Below, in pieces: positions 18,912 to 27,951 of a stretch of 64,000 nt of DNA. How positions within the stretch are numbered: position 1 is the stretch's first letter; each line of letters begins with the position of its first letter. Position numbers and translations under genes: made by a program. The stretch is from CAYTGM01 sp964437365 (GTDB lineage: Bacteria; Sumerlaeota; Sumerlaeia; SLMS01): positions 205,371 to 269,370 of the forward strand of contig CAYTGM010000003.1 in assembly GCA_964437365.1 (NCBI GenBank), in the 5' to 3' direction. The notes beneath the pieces were generated by a model that worked only from the letters and a program-made list of their open reading frames with translations, did no database searches and had not been told where the DNA came from.

Positions 18912-20356
18912 TACACTTCTCCCTTCTCTTTGTATTCAATAAGAGGATTGCGAAGGGCAAAAAACAGGATCAGGCGAAAGAGTACAACAGGAAGAAAATG
19001 CGAAGCGAGTCGACTCGTCGATGTGTTCAGGTGATACACAAGATTCAACGGGGAAACCATATAGACAAAAAGGTAGCTCATCATCCAGGCAATGAGAATT
19101 ACGTCGAGATAGTATTCGCGCCTTGAAAACCACCCGAAGACAAAGAAAGGGAAGCAAAGAACAAGTGCCACCCAGTAGAGGTTCCACTTTTCCACGTTCC
19201 AGATCTCTTTATTCAGCGTATAGAAAATAACATTCAGTCGCGTGTGCATGGTCGTTAAGACTTCAGCGTTAAACATTTCTGCATAATCTTCATCGTAGTA
19301 ATTTGGGAGCTGTTTTACGACCATGAACCAGGGGGAAGCAACAACCAGCGTGAGGACGGCAAAGCCGATGACAGCGAGGATGTTTTTCTTTCTGAACTCC
19401 GAACCTGAAAACAACGCCATCACCCCATTGGCTGCTGAGGTAACAGCGAAAATAACCAAACCCTCTTTCTTGATCATAAAGCAGAAAGCACTGAAGAGTA
19501 CGCCAACGACCCACTGCCAATGCTTGCGTTCTCTCCACCACAGCAGGTATGAAACGATGGAAACGAGTGCAAAGAATGCTAGAGGTAAGTCCACGGCTCC
19601 TGAGTTCAAGGCACCCCCGTCACGCTCCGACCAGTCATCCCTGAACGGAGTCGCACAATAGAAGAATGCCGCCAGAATTGCGAGCAAACTCTTGATACCA
19701 AGTCGCCTTAACCCTCCGTATATAAATAGAACCGTGAAGACAAAGGTGGCAGAGAAGAGAAGTCTCACCTGTCGCTCTCCAATATCACCAACAATTCTAT
19801 AGATGACATATTCAGCGAAAGGAATCATGAGCGGATAGTCTCGATGATAGTGAACACGCAAAGGATCTGTGAAAGCTTCTGTGAAGACTGTATCTTCATA
19901 GAAGAGGACCTTGGCCTTGTAACTCCATATAGCTCGACCATCATAGCTCGTGAATGGATATTGAGCTGCGTTGGTAAAGGTAATTCCGAGAAAGAAAATC
20001 AGGAGGGCAGCTATCGCGAAGCAAAGGTTTCTTTCCCCCTTGGATGACTCCGGCCCGGGAAAATCCCAACCACCGAATTCAAAGGATGCTTCATCTTTGC
20101 AGTAGAAGCGGAAACCGTAAAGAGCTCCAAGGGAAACGCCGATCAGGATGATCGAAAGAAGAAATGAAACTTTTCCGATCAGAATCAGAGATAAGAAAAA
20201 AGCGATGGCCTGAACTCCCAGACCCAAGCCGAAAGAAATCGGTAGCCAGAGCTCCGCAGAAAACCTCTCGCTCTTCCACAAGAAGCCCTTGCAAAAAGCC
20301 ATTCCCAGAAAACCCAGAAATACAAGATAGATGGGAACAAGAAGCCAGGAAATCAT
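18905..20356 (-). CDS. Polytopic GT39-like membrane protein, paralogue A
   Basis: A 483-residue membrane protein, paralogous to the following gene. Shared blocks include SYDGRAIWSYKAKVLFYE, the VHYHRDYPLMIPFAEY segment, RDGGALNSGAVDLPLAFF and CFMIKKEGLVIF. ATG 20356 is preferred over an in-frame codon at 20380 because it gives a 4-base ATGA overlap with the upstream stop and has GGAG 6 bases before it. The two paralogues may form a heterodimer or act in sequence on a surface glycan; their substrate is unknown. No soluble catalytic domain is visible. Confidence 0.75.
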   Translation of the reverse strand: MISWLLVPIYLVFLGFLGMAFCKGFLWKSERFSAELWLPISFGLGLGVQAIAFFLSLILIGKVSFLLSIILIGVSLGALYGFRFYCKDEASFEFGGWDFPGPESSKGERNLCFAIAALLIFFLGITFTNAAQYPFTSYDGRAIWSYKAKVLFYEDTVFTEAFTDPLRVHYHRDYPLMIPFAEYVIYRIVGDIGERQVRLLFSATFVFTVLFIYGGLRRLGIKSLLAILAAFFYCATPFRDDWSERDGGALNSGAVDLPLAFFALVSIVSYLLWWRERKHWQWVVGVLFSAFCFMIKKEGLVIFAVTSAANGVMALFSGSEFRKKNILAVIGFAVLTLVVASPWFMVVKQLPNYYDEDYAEMFNAEVLTTMHTRLNVIFYTLNKEIWNVEKWNLYWVALVLCFPFFVFGWFSRREYYLDVILIAWMMSYLFVYMVSPLNLVYHLNTSTSRLASHFLPVVLFRLILFFALRNPLIEYKEKGEVYC

Positions 20357-21126
20357 TCTTTCTCCAGCTTGTATATCCAACTCTTATCTGTCCAGAGCGA
20401 GTCGTAATAGACGATATATTCTATATCTTTTTCTTCAATCATTTTCTGGAGATCTTCCTGAATCTGCGGATCCGGATTCCCGATTTCATACCCATAGTCT
20501 ACGGGATTCAAAGGGTCTTCCTGAGGATGAAAGGGATCTTCCAGCTCGCTCCAGGTCCAGTTGTCTTGAATAGATTCATTGAGAACAATCTGTAGCTTTG
20601 GTAAGACATATACACGACGGGGGTAAAGAAGGTAGCTGATAATATGGGCGCGTTGATCACCGATGTAGGCAATGCCTGCATCTTCCGGAACCTTCTCCAT
20701 AATTTCATACACAAAGCTTGCTCGTGGATACCATTTATTATGTTCAGTAATATCAATAGCGATCTCTTTATCGCTGGCCCCCTGGAAAGCGCCCCTCGTA
20801 ATGACAATCGCTTCAGATGCAGAAAAGAAATTCGTGAGGATCAAATTACGAAGAAACAGCAGAAAAACACCGGTGAGAACCACCGTATAGATTTTCTGAA
20901 AATGACTCAGAGCGACAAATCTCCGTAAATCTATGATTGTTGCGAGGCGAACGATCAATATCCAGAAGAGGAAATGAAAGTGATCTTCAAGAAACCCATA
21001 GCCCATTTTATAGACAAGCCAGGAGTTTGTTGTATTAAAGACAATAGAAATGATGACTAGAATCAATAGTACATCGGAGACTTTGCCAACGATCTCAGTT
21101 ATTTTCGTATATTTCTCCCAATTCAA
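20353..21126 (-). CDS. Membrane protein with soluble C-terminal domain, unknown family
   Basis: A 257-residue protein. About four N-terminal hydrophobic segments (residues ~17-110) are followed by a soluble, probably periplasmic domain rich in acidic and aromatic residues (AIAYIGDQRAHIISYLLYPR; IEYIVYYDSLWTDKSWIY). This C-terminal layout resembles the soluble tails of membrane glycosyltransferases that lack a catalytic core, but I do not recognise the family. The TTG start overlaps the HEAT-repeat gene stop (TTGA), with GAGGT about 9 bases upstream, and its own stop overlaps the next start by ATGA. It sits in the middle of the coupled five-gene operon. Confidence 0.7.
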   Translation of the reverse strand: MNWEKYTKITEIVGKVSDVLLILVIISIVFNTTNSWLVYKMGYGFLEDHFHFLFWILIVRLATIIDLRRFVALSHFQKIYTVVLTGVFLLFLRNLILTNFFSASEAIVITRGAFQGASDKEIAIDITEHNKWYPRASFVYEIMEKVPEDAGIAYIGDQRAHIISYLLYPRRVYVLPKLQIVLNESIQDNWTWSELEDPFHPQEDPLNPVDYGYEIGNPDPQIQEDLQKMIEEKDIEYIVYYDSLWTDKSWIYKLEKE

Positions 21127-21743
21127 AAGAACCGCACCTCGTTGGGGATATTGGGCCCTTCCTCAACGTCCTCTTCGCCAGGAGGAAACATCTCGGCCTG
21201 ACTATAGATGACATGACCAAGCTCATTATAAATCTTATCTCCTACACTGTAAAAGCACACTTCCTTATTCAAAGACTTGCGAAGGTCCAGGACACTTTCT
21301 CCAACTTCATAGCGAAAGTCTTTGTTGGGGTGTTCCAGGTAGGGCCAAAGATAGGGAAGCACCTGTGGGTAGCCGATATTGTCCATCGCCCCGAGTGCAG
21401 AGTCTGCCTCATCCCAGTCTCCCTTTTCGATGGCTCGATCCAGGACGTTCTTCAAATGTGGCAGAGAGTCCGGATTCTTCATCTTCTCCAGTACGCCCAG
21501 TGCATGCTCGCGATTTCTCGAGTTCGGGTCATCAAGTGCAGGTAACACGAGCTCATACAACATGGTTCGACGCAGTTTTGTCATCCACTTGAGAGCATTC
21601 TTACGTGTTTCCACATCCTCATGTGTGAAATCTTCGGCGACACGCTCCGTAGTCGGTCCGGTTCCCACATTAATCATCAGTGCAGCGACTCCCATGGGGA
21701 CAGCAAGAGTCAGAATCATGGTAATGATTGGCTTCAAGTTCAC
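21123..21743 (-). CDS. Secreted or anchored HEAT-repeat protein
   Basis: A 206-residue protein with an N-terminal hydrophobic signal/anchor (residues ~5-26). Helical repeats of HEAT/PBS-lyase type follow: TRKNALKWMTKL, NSRNREHALGVLEKM, DSLPHLKNVLDRA and QVLPYLWPYLEHPNKDFRYEVGESVLDL. The C-terminal ~50 residues are acidic. Such repeats are protein-protein scaffolds. In this operon it may tether or regulate the membrane glycosyltransferase-like partners on the periplasmic side; that is inference. The GTG start at 21743 has AAGG upstream, and the next gene overlaps by 4 bases. Confidence 0.75.
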   Translation of the reverse strand: MNLKPIITMILTLAVPMGVAALMINVGTGPTTERVAEDFTHEDVETRKNALKWMTKLRRTMLYELVLPALDDPNSRNREHALGVLEKMKNPDSLPHLKNVLDRAIEKGDWDEADSALGAMDNIGYPQVLPYLWPYLEHPNKDFRYEVGESVLDLRKSLNKEVCFYSVGDKIYNELGHVIYSQAEMFPPGEEDVEEGPNIPNEVRFF

Positions 21744-21843
21744 GAGTTACAACCTTCCAGTGCTTGGGCGATTACCCCTCGCTACTGATCAGCTTCAAGG
21801 GAAATCGCCCATTCTCCTGCGATCGAGACCTAAGGAACAAAAC

Positions 21844-23226
21844 TCATTCCGGCATTTCTATGATCGAGAATGCCTCCTGAACGGGAAACTCTGTCAGGTA
21901 GATCTGAAAAACACGGTCGAGTACATATAGATTGGAGGCTGCCAGATAGACAACATAGACCCCAACGAACGTCCCCATCCAACGCCGCCCCCAAGTGTTA
22001 TCAGAGAAGGACCCCAATAGAAGGGAAACAAAGAGAAAGTGCCAGTTCAGACCATAAATCACAAACTCTCGGCCGTAAACGGAGTGCAGACAGAACTGAC
22101 CGAGCAATCCAAGGACGATGGGCAAATACCATTTCAGCATCGCCGCGCGCTTCCACCAGATGACATAAAGCAAAATCTGAATCGCCAGAAAGGGCCAGAG
22201 CCACCACGGCCAACTTAGAAGGCTCTTTTCCACCAGCGTGATTGAAAGGAACTGTCTGTCCTCTCGCGGGGGCGACCAGTAACTGATGACCGGCTCCGGA
22301 GAAGCGAAATTGAAGAGGACAAACTGCCCTGCCAGACGAGTCACCCTTCGATGCGGTTCTCGTTGCAGCTCATCAGTCTCGAAGAATTTCAATTCCTTCT
22401 CGATGGTCTTAGTCACCTTGATATGCTTGATGGACCCCCCAAAAATAGCGGTCTGAACGAACATCGTGAGCCAGATTGCCACCACAAGAGTGAGCACACA
22501 GACGCTGGCCTTCACGATCAGAGGCTGCCAGAAAGACCTTCCTGTCAGCCCCTCATTCTTTCGATCATGCCATTCATAAAGGCGGAATGCTCCGGCTATG
22601 AAGAAGAATGATACCTGGGAAACAGTTATTCCAAAGGAGAAGATCCCTACGAATAACCAGGAGGCCATCTCATACCAGGTGAACTTTTTCCCGCGAAATA
22701 AATAATAGAGATTAAAGGGAAGGATGGCGAAAATCCCTGCAATAGCTGCCGTATCCGGAATACTTGCAAGCAAAAGCGAAGGGAAAGAAATCAGACAAAC
22801 CGCTGAGACACAGGCGGCTGCAGTTACACTTCCCCTGGTCAGCTGAAAAGCGAGCAGACCAGCCAGGATCGCCTGGAGGAAAATTCCGAGAATACAGAGG
22901 ATTCTCGCTGCATCCTGAGGACTTTCTCCACCGAAAATCACCTCATGAACAGGGATCCCAACAAGGGCGAGATACTTGTAGAGGGGGTGAGTCCGTGCCC
23001 GGTCCGACTCCTCCCAGCCTGTCCAATCAATGATGACTCTTCCCGTATCCATATCGAAGAGGGCATTGCCTGGTGTTGCCAGCAGATCCACGCCTTTCGA
23101 AAACTGAAAGGCAGAGAGCCAATAAACAGGCAGAAACAAGATGCAGAGAACGAACAGGGCGAAAAAGACCTGCTTCAAACTACCCCGAGTTTGAGTTTGA
23201 TGATCAACCTGGTCATGCGGGGTCAT
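21844..23226 (-). CDS. Polytopic membrane protein, putative glycosyltransferase of the surface operon
   Basis: A 460-residue protein with about 11-12 hydrophobic helices. A periplasmic loop after the first helix contains DMDTGRVIIDWTGWEESDRART, and RTHPLYKYLALVG follows. The loop position and the HPLYK-type motif recall integral-membrane glycosyltransferases such as GT39/GT83-like proteins, but no signature is decisive. It is the first gene of a minus-strand set followed by the HEAT protein, the 257-residue protein and the two paralogues. ATG 23226 is chosen over a TTG four codons earlier. There is a 100-base gap to the HEAT gene, so co-transcription is likely but not coupled. Confidence 0.7.
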   Translation of the reverse strand: MTPHDQVDHQTQTRGSLKQVFFALFVLCILFLPVYWLSAFQFSKGVDLLATPGNALFDMDTGRVIIDWTGWEESDRARTHPLYKYLALVGIPVHEVIFGGESPQDAARILCILGIFLQAILAGLLAFQLTRGSVTAAACVSAVCLISFPSLLLASIPDTAAIAGIFAILPFNLYYLFRGKKFTWYEMASWLFVGIFSFGITVSQVSFFFIAGAFRLYEWHDRKNEGLTGRSFWQPLIVKASVCVLTLVVAIWLTMFVQTAIFGGSIKHIKVTKTIEKELKFFETDELQREPHRRVTRLAGQFVLFNFASPEPVISYWSPPREDRQFLSITLVEKSLLSWPWWLWPFLAIQILLYVIWWKRAAMLKWYLPIVLGLLGQFCLHSVYGREFVIYGLNWHFLFVSLLLGSFSDNTWGRRWMGTFVGVYVVYLAASNLYVLDRVFQIYLTEFPVQEAFSIIEMPE

Positions 23227-23510
23227 TTCGTTCTTCAACCTCTGAGTTTCCCGTCATCCTAACAGCGATTAATTTTGGGACTCGCCTTGCATTCCATGAT
23301 TCAGCGAATGATTGCTGCGCCAGAGGACGGATGACCGTCAAGTCAGCTCTTTCAGAGATGAAACCCCCTTAACACCGCTCCACCTTTAGACGTCATCCAC
23401 AATCCAGGACATTCTTTTTTGACTGTTCGTTGATTTTCATCTCGACCTGTTGAAAAGTCTGTCCTTAACTTAAGTGGAATAAAAGACATGAACGTGAGGA
23501 AAGAAACAAC
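23227..23510. other. Divergent intergenic region
   Basis: A 284-base gap between the start of the minus-strand membrane operon and a plus-strand secreted-protein gene. Promoters for both should be here. I see a GAGG ribosome-binding site ahead of 23511 and no RNA gene or repeat. Confidence 0.35.
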
Positions 23511-24878
23511 ATGAACCGTCTTTTCACAATTTACTTAATCGTTTTTTTCGCGAGGCTTACCGTATCTGCAGAAGCCCAGAGCGATCGATTGGTCTTCGAC
23601 CTGAAGAACCCTCAAGAAGCTGAAAGATGGATTGTAGAAGAAACATCACAGGGTACTCCCGCCTTTGAAAGAACATCGCAAGGGCTCAAGGTTCAAGGTA
23701 TCGAGAATGAATCAATTGTCCTGATTCGTCCTGTGCAATTCGAGGCAACCACCTTCAACAAGATGATCGTGAGAATGAACTCGATGCCCGAGGTAAACCC
23801 CACTGGATACACCAACCTTTCTGTCTACTTTTCGAAAGACCCATCAAATCTATTCGGCTTGGCGGAGTCAGTTTTTCGCGCGTCCCCTCCAGCAAATACT
23901 TTCGTTTCTGTTCCTCTTGATCTGGACCAGTCACTCTTATGGTATGGAGACATTCAATCCATCCGCGTCGATCCTCTCTTTGGAGCTGGAACAGTCATCA
24001 TCGATAGTGTCACCTTGCTGCGGGAAGAGAAAGAGGCAGAAGTTCCCGCCTGGAATTTCTCTCGAGAGGAAGCTCAGACAGGTTGGAATATCGGAGAATT
24101 CGTTCCCTCCTTTGTTCCTGGGAACCCCAAGGTTTCTGATGAGGGGATGACATTTTCCTCTGAAACAGCGGGGATTTCCATCATGATGCCCGATATACAT
24201 ATCGATAGTGAAAAAACCAAGGCTTTGGAAATGAAAATCCGATACAATGATGTAAATATAGACGAAGGTTTAAGCAACACGGCAAGACTCAACTGGGCAG
24301 CCAATCAACCTGGCGCTTACAGCAAGCAACAAAGAGTCGATGTAGACTTGAACCTTACGAATGAGTTCCAGACCGTCACGTTCGAGCTCGAGAATCATCC
24401 TGAATGGAATGGAGAGATCAGGTCTTTCAGCATCAATCCCATTCTACGACCAGCGAACATAACAGTGTCTGAGATTCGGTTTATCGCAGCTGACACACTA
24501 GGTTCCAGAGGTGACCAGAGAGCATTGATAAACTGGATGTCACATCAGGAAGTGCAAAACGCCCTCTCGGATAATTACAAGCCACTCCTTGTCTTCATCA
24601 CGCTCAGCCGTAACAGCTTTTCCAGAAAAACGGAAGCTGACCTTGCAAAGAATGTTGAATTTCTAAGCCTGGCGAATAACTACCACTGCGTGCGCATGGA
24701 AGCCACCAACCCTGTTGTCGAGAAGACCTTTGGCCGTCTATACAAAATACCCGCAGTAATTATTATGACCCACGATTCGTCAAACAGAAGCTGGAGCGAA
24801 AAGGTCAGGTTAACGGGATCTGCAGTTCAAGATCACGTACTGAACGAAATGAGAAAATGGCGGGATGAGGCGAATTGA
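23511..24878 (+). CDS. Secreted protein with two beta-sandwich-like repeats and a thioredoxin-like C-terminus
   Basis: A 455-residue protein with a signal peptide (residues 1-22, ending SAEAQ). Two regions of similar pattern follow: residues ~25-170 (LVFDLKNPQEAERWIVEE ... SIRVDPLFGAGTVIIDSVTLLRE) and ~175-330 (WNFSREEAQTGWNIGEFVP ... FSINPILRPANITVSEIRFI). They look like duplicated carbohydrate-binding-type jelly rolls. The last ~110 residues (KPLLVFITLSRN ... YKIPAVIIMTHD) have the layout of a thioredoxin-like fold but lack the CxxC pair. I do not recognise the family. A GAGG ribosome-binding site precedes the ATG. It converges with the EAL gene, leaving only 3 bases between their stops. 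Confidence 0.7.
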   Translation: MNRLFTIYLIVFFARLTVSAEAQSDRLVFDLKNPQEAERWIVEETSQGTPAFERTSQGLKVQGIENESIVLIRPVQFEATTFNKMIVRMNSMPEVNPTGYTNLSVYFSKDPSNLFGLAESVFRASPPANTFVSVPLDLDQSLLWYGDIQSIRVDPLFGAGTVIIDSVTLLREEKEAEVPAWNFSREEAQTGWNIGEFVPSFVPGNPKVSDEGMTFSSETAGISIMMPDIHIDSEKTKALEMKIRYNDVNIDEGLSNTARLNWAANQPGAYSKQQRVDVDLNLTNEFQTVTFELENHPEWNGEIRSFSINPILRPANITVSEIRFIAADTLGSRGDQRALINWMSHQEVQNALSDNYKPLLVFITLSRNSFSRKTEADLAKNVEFLSLANNYHCVRMEATNPVVEKTFGRLYKIPAVIIMTHDSSNRSWSEKVRLTGSAVQDHVLNEMRKWRDEAN

Positions 24879-24881
24879 AAA

Positions 24882-26789
24882 TCAAGCCCTTGAATCTTCT
24901 GCAAGAGGGTACTGCTCACCTCCGATTGGCTTTCCATAGTAAAAGCCCTGCAGGTAATCGAAGTTATTCCCAAGGGCAAACTCATGCTGCTGTTCTGTCT
25001 CGATACCTTCCGCAACTACTTTGAGATCGAAATCTTTAGCCAAGTGAATGATCGACTGAACCAGTCGCTTCGACATGGCATCGTGCGTACGTCGAATAAA
25101 GCTGCGGTCCACTTTCAGATAACTCAGAGGCAGTCGGTGTACCTGTTCGAGAGAAGAATAACCTGTCCCGAAGTCATCAATCCAGATGGAAACTCCTTCA
25201 TCACTGAGTGTCTCCAGGTTTTGTATACACCGACCCGGATGACGCATCAACATGGACTCTGTAACCTCCAGATGAATTGCATCGGGACCCAGCGAGTAGT
25301 CTGATAATACACGGAAGTATAGGTCGGCGAAATTCGGATCCACAAGTTGCAGAGATGAAATATTCACCGTAATAAAGCTTGGGGTGTTTGAGATGTCTTT
25401 CCATTCGACAAGCTGTCTCGCACATTCCCGGAGGACCCAGTAACCAATCTCTTTGATAATACCAGACCTTTCTGCAGCAGGAATAAAGTCGTCCGGATAG
25501 ACAAGACCACGTCTCTCATGGTTCCAGCGCAGCAATGCTTCTGCTCCTACGAGACTCAGGTGCTCAGGTTCAACCAAAGGCTGGTAGTGGACAGTAAACT
25601 GCTCTTCAAGAAAACCCTTCCTCAGATCAAGTTCAAGGCTCAATCGTCTTACTTTACCATCTCTTTTCTTGAAGTCAAAAATACGATATTGTTTTCCACC
25701 ATTTGCTTTTGCATCCTGCAACGAGTCTTTGGCAACGCGCATCACCGCTTCTGGAGTTTCCAGAGAGGAAATGTCGCCAACAACTCCAGCACTGACTGAT
25801 ATATAGACTTCCTGCCCACCAAGCTGGTGAGGTTCATCACTGACAGAGATAATTCTCTCCATAAACTTTTCCAGGTCCATTTTTGACCTGTCATGTTCAA
25901 GAAGAAGAACAAACTCGTCTCCCGACAAACGTCCCAGGATATCTGTATTTCCGATTTTCTCAAGGAGCCGATCAGCAATCGCCACAATCACCTGGTCACC
26001 TGCTTCTTCTCCCAAGGCTTCGTTTACAGCTATCAGCCTGTCTATATCAATACAGGCGAGAGAGAACTGAAGGGAATCGTGAGCAGAATCATTTGACCTG
26101 GAGAGAGCCTGATTCAGATACTGAAAAAACAATACGCGCCCTGGAGACCCGGTGAGAGGGTCAAAGAGCTGTATATGCTGAAGCCTACTCTCGGCTTCCT
26201 CTCGGTCCGCAACCTGACGTTTCAGGTTCTCATTTGCAAGTTCAAGTTCCTGGTATAGACGCTGATTAAGAACAACGACAGCCAACTGATTTGCGATAAC
26301 GGACAGGTTATTGACATCACGCTGAGAAAACTTTCGGTCAGACTCGCAGATATAAATGCCAATCACCCCAACCAGTTCATTTTCAAGAACAAGAGGTACT
26401 CCCGCATAGGAACGAAACACGAAGTGTCCTTGCTTATCCTTGGCACGATCGTGCAGTTCAGCTGTCGTTGGATCAGCCTCAGCGTTTTCAATGATGATCG
26501 GTTCTTTGTTTTGAGTAAGCCTCAAGGCGATACCAGAATCGCAGGCGATCTTTTCTGCGAGGATAGATCCCTCTGGGCCGCTAAACCCTATCAGCCTGAG
26601 CTCTTCATTTTCAATAATTCTGATGATACAGGCATCAACCTGCAATGAACTCCGAACCAGTTCTGTCAGCTCCTCTCCGAGCTTCTTGACGGAGCGGGTC
26701 CCAACAACCATCTGGCTTACTGCCGAAACAAGGTCGTAGTGCAGCAATTCCTGGGGCTTAAGCTCTCTTGAATGTCCTCTAATACTCAT
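24882..26789 (-). CDS. GAF-GGDEF-EAL cyclic-di-GMP signalling protein
   Basis: A 635-residue cytoplasmic protein. A GAF sensor spans residues ~20-175, a short coiled coil ~175-205, a GGDEF domain ~205-372 and an EAL domain ~385-625. The GGDEF signature reads SGDEF at 289-293, a change in the first Gly, so cyclase activity is uncertain. The EAL domain keeps the catalytic set: EALLRW at 417-422, the Asn of VNISSLQL, the Glu of LEVTESM, IDDFGTGYSSL, the Lys of LKVDRSFI and the Glu of AEGIETEQQ. It is therefore probably a c-di-GMP phosphodiesterase controlled by a ligand or redox signal at the GAF domain. It has no membrane segment. Confidence 0.93.
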   Translation of the reverse strand: MSIRGHSRELKPQELLHYDLVSAVSQMVVGTRSVKKLGEELTELVRSSLQVDACIIRIIENEELRLIGFSGPEGSILAEKIACDSGIALRLTQNKEPIIIENAEADPTTAELHDRAKDKQGHFVFRSYAGVPLVLENELVGVIGIYICESDRKFSQRDVNNLSVIANQLAVVVLNQRLYQELELANENLKRQVADREEAESRLQHIQLFDPLTGSPGRVLFFQYLNQALSRSNDSAHDSLQFSLACIDIDRLIAVNEALGEEAGDQVIVAIADRLLEKIGNTDILGRLSGDEFVLLLEHDRSKMDLEKFMERIISVSDEPHQLGGQEVYISVSAGVVGDISSLETPEAVMRVAKDSLQDAKANGGKQYRIFDFKKRDGKVRRLSLELDLRKGFLEEQFTVHYQPLVEPEHLSLVGAEALLRWNHERRGLVYPDDFIPAAERSGIIKEIGYWVLRECARQLVEWKDISNTPSFITVNISSLQLVDPNFADLYFRVLSDYSLGPDAIHLEVTESMLMRHPGRCIQNLETLSDEGVSIWIDDFGTGYSSLEQVHRLPLSYLKVDRSFIRRTHDAMSKRLVQSIIHLAKDFDLKVVAEGIETEQQHEFALGNNFDYLQGFYYGKPIGGEQYPLAEDSRA

Positions 26790-26942
26790 TCAGACTCATT
26801 TGTGCATGATCAACGAATACTGCGAGATTACCAACGTTTCAGTTAAAACGGCCCGGACTCACATGTCATTAGAAAAAAAACGGAAGGAGAAAAAATCTTT
26901 GAGAGATTGGAAGAGACAAAACGGATCAATTCGCGATGGAAT

Positions 26943-26982
26943 GAGCGGCTCCCTTTCTAGCATGATCCTGTGAGAGCCGCTC
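26943..26982. other. Intergenic 9-bp stem-loop
   Basis: Perfect 9-bp arms GAGCGGCTC (26943-26951) and GAGCCGCTC (26974-26982) with a 22-base loop lie about 55 bases past the VOC-protein stop on the minus strand. There is no U-run, so it is only a possible transcript-end structure. Confidence 0.3.
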
Positions 26983-27037
26983 GAGAAATACATTTGAAAG
27001 ACTGATTCAATCGTCGACATTGAACGGAGCTGTTGGG

Positions 27038-27514
27038 TCAGCCCGAGTGACCGGAAAAAAAACGAGAGGCTTCCTCAGCAATCTCTTTTTTTGTCATCTT
27101 CTTAATCTGCTGAGCGATACTCCAAACATGGCCAAAGGGATCGAGAACTTTACCATAGCGATCTCCCCAGAACGTATCTTCTAGAGGCATCAGAACAGTA
27201 GCTCCCAGCTCCTGGGCACGCGCAAACCAGGCTTTAGCGTCCTCAACGTAGAGATGGATGGCAACGGGTGTTCCTCCAAGACTTTTGGGAGACAAGACTC
27301 CCATTTCGGGAAACTCATCGCAGATATAGACCTGAGAGCCACCGATCTCCAGCTCAGCATGCATCACCCCGCCATGGGGCCCATCCATTTTCATCTTAAC
27401 TTTCGCATCGAATGCTTTCTCATAGAACTCAATCGCATCCACCGCTCCACTGATAACCAGGTGAGGAATGACTCGTACATCACCTTTCTTCGCCTTCTTC
27501 TTTTGTGCTGCCAT
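27038..27514 (-). CDS. PhnB-like VOC (glyoxalase-fold) protein
   Basis: A 158-residue protein of the VOC metalloenzyme superfamily, PhnB-like branch. It shows the paired beta-alpha-beta modules: IPHLVISGAVDAIEFYEKAF, then GGVMHAELEIGGSQVYICDE, then AIHLYVEDAKAWFARAQELGA and finally the DRYGKVLDPFGHVWSIA block typical of the subgroup. Many members lack a known reaction; possible roles include antibiotic or toxic-metabolite resistance and isomerisation. The N-terminus (MAAQKKKAKKGD) is Lys-rich. It stands alone on the minus strand with AGGCTG upstream of the start. Confidence 0.88.
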   Translation of the reverse strand: MAAQKKKAKKGDVRVIPHLVISGAVDAIEFYEKAFDAKVKMKMDGPHGGVMHAELEIGGSQVYICDEFPEMGVLSPKSLGGTPVAIHLYVEDAKAWFARAQELGATVLMPLEDTFWGDRYGKVLDPFGHVWSIAQQIKKMTKKEIAEEASRFFSGHSG

Positions 27515-27586
27515 GATCAGCCTCCAGAAAAAAATTGTTCCTGTTTCAAATTTATTAAGATGAGCAGTTTTGGACCGCCCGACACA

Positions 27587-27730
27587 ATGAAAGAAGTGGG
27601 GGGAACCTCAAGATTGTCACACTGTGTTTTACTACTTTTATTTGTGTCGATTGCTGACATTGGTTCGTCGCAGGCACAAGGTACTCGTTCTCATCGAAGA
27701 GGTACCTATTCTGGAAAACTATGCCAGTAG
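27587..27730 (+). pseudogene. Signal-peptide-bearing 47-residue ORF, probable remnant of a secreted-protein gene
   Basis: ATG 27587 to TAG 27730 encodes a peptide with a convincing Sec signal: basic/polar start, hydrophobic core CVLLLLFVSIADIG and a likely cleavage after SSQAQ, then only about 16 residues. It stops just where a mature domain would begin, and no matching downstream frame is recognisable. It could instead be a tiny secreted peptide. It lies antisense to the flanking genes. Confidence 0.25.
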
Positions 27731-27951
27731 AAGAATAGACAAAGAGGAACAAGGGTTAAGAGCAAGGACATTAGTTCTCGCGGTCTGGCTTGCCTGATTA
27801 GAGCTCTCGGGCTTATCCCTGGTCAGGAAAGCAATCGCGAAGAATAATCTCTAACATCGATTCCAGCTGCCGCCACCCCCGATTGGGGGGACCTGATTAA
27901 TTTCGCCCACTGGATCTTCTTTCATAGCTGGTACTTGTTCGCCCCTCGCCA

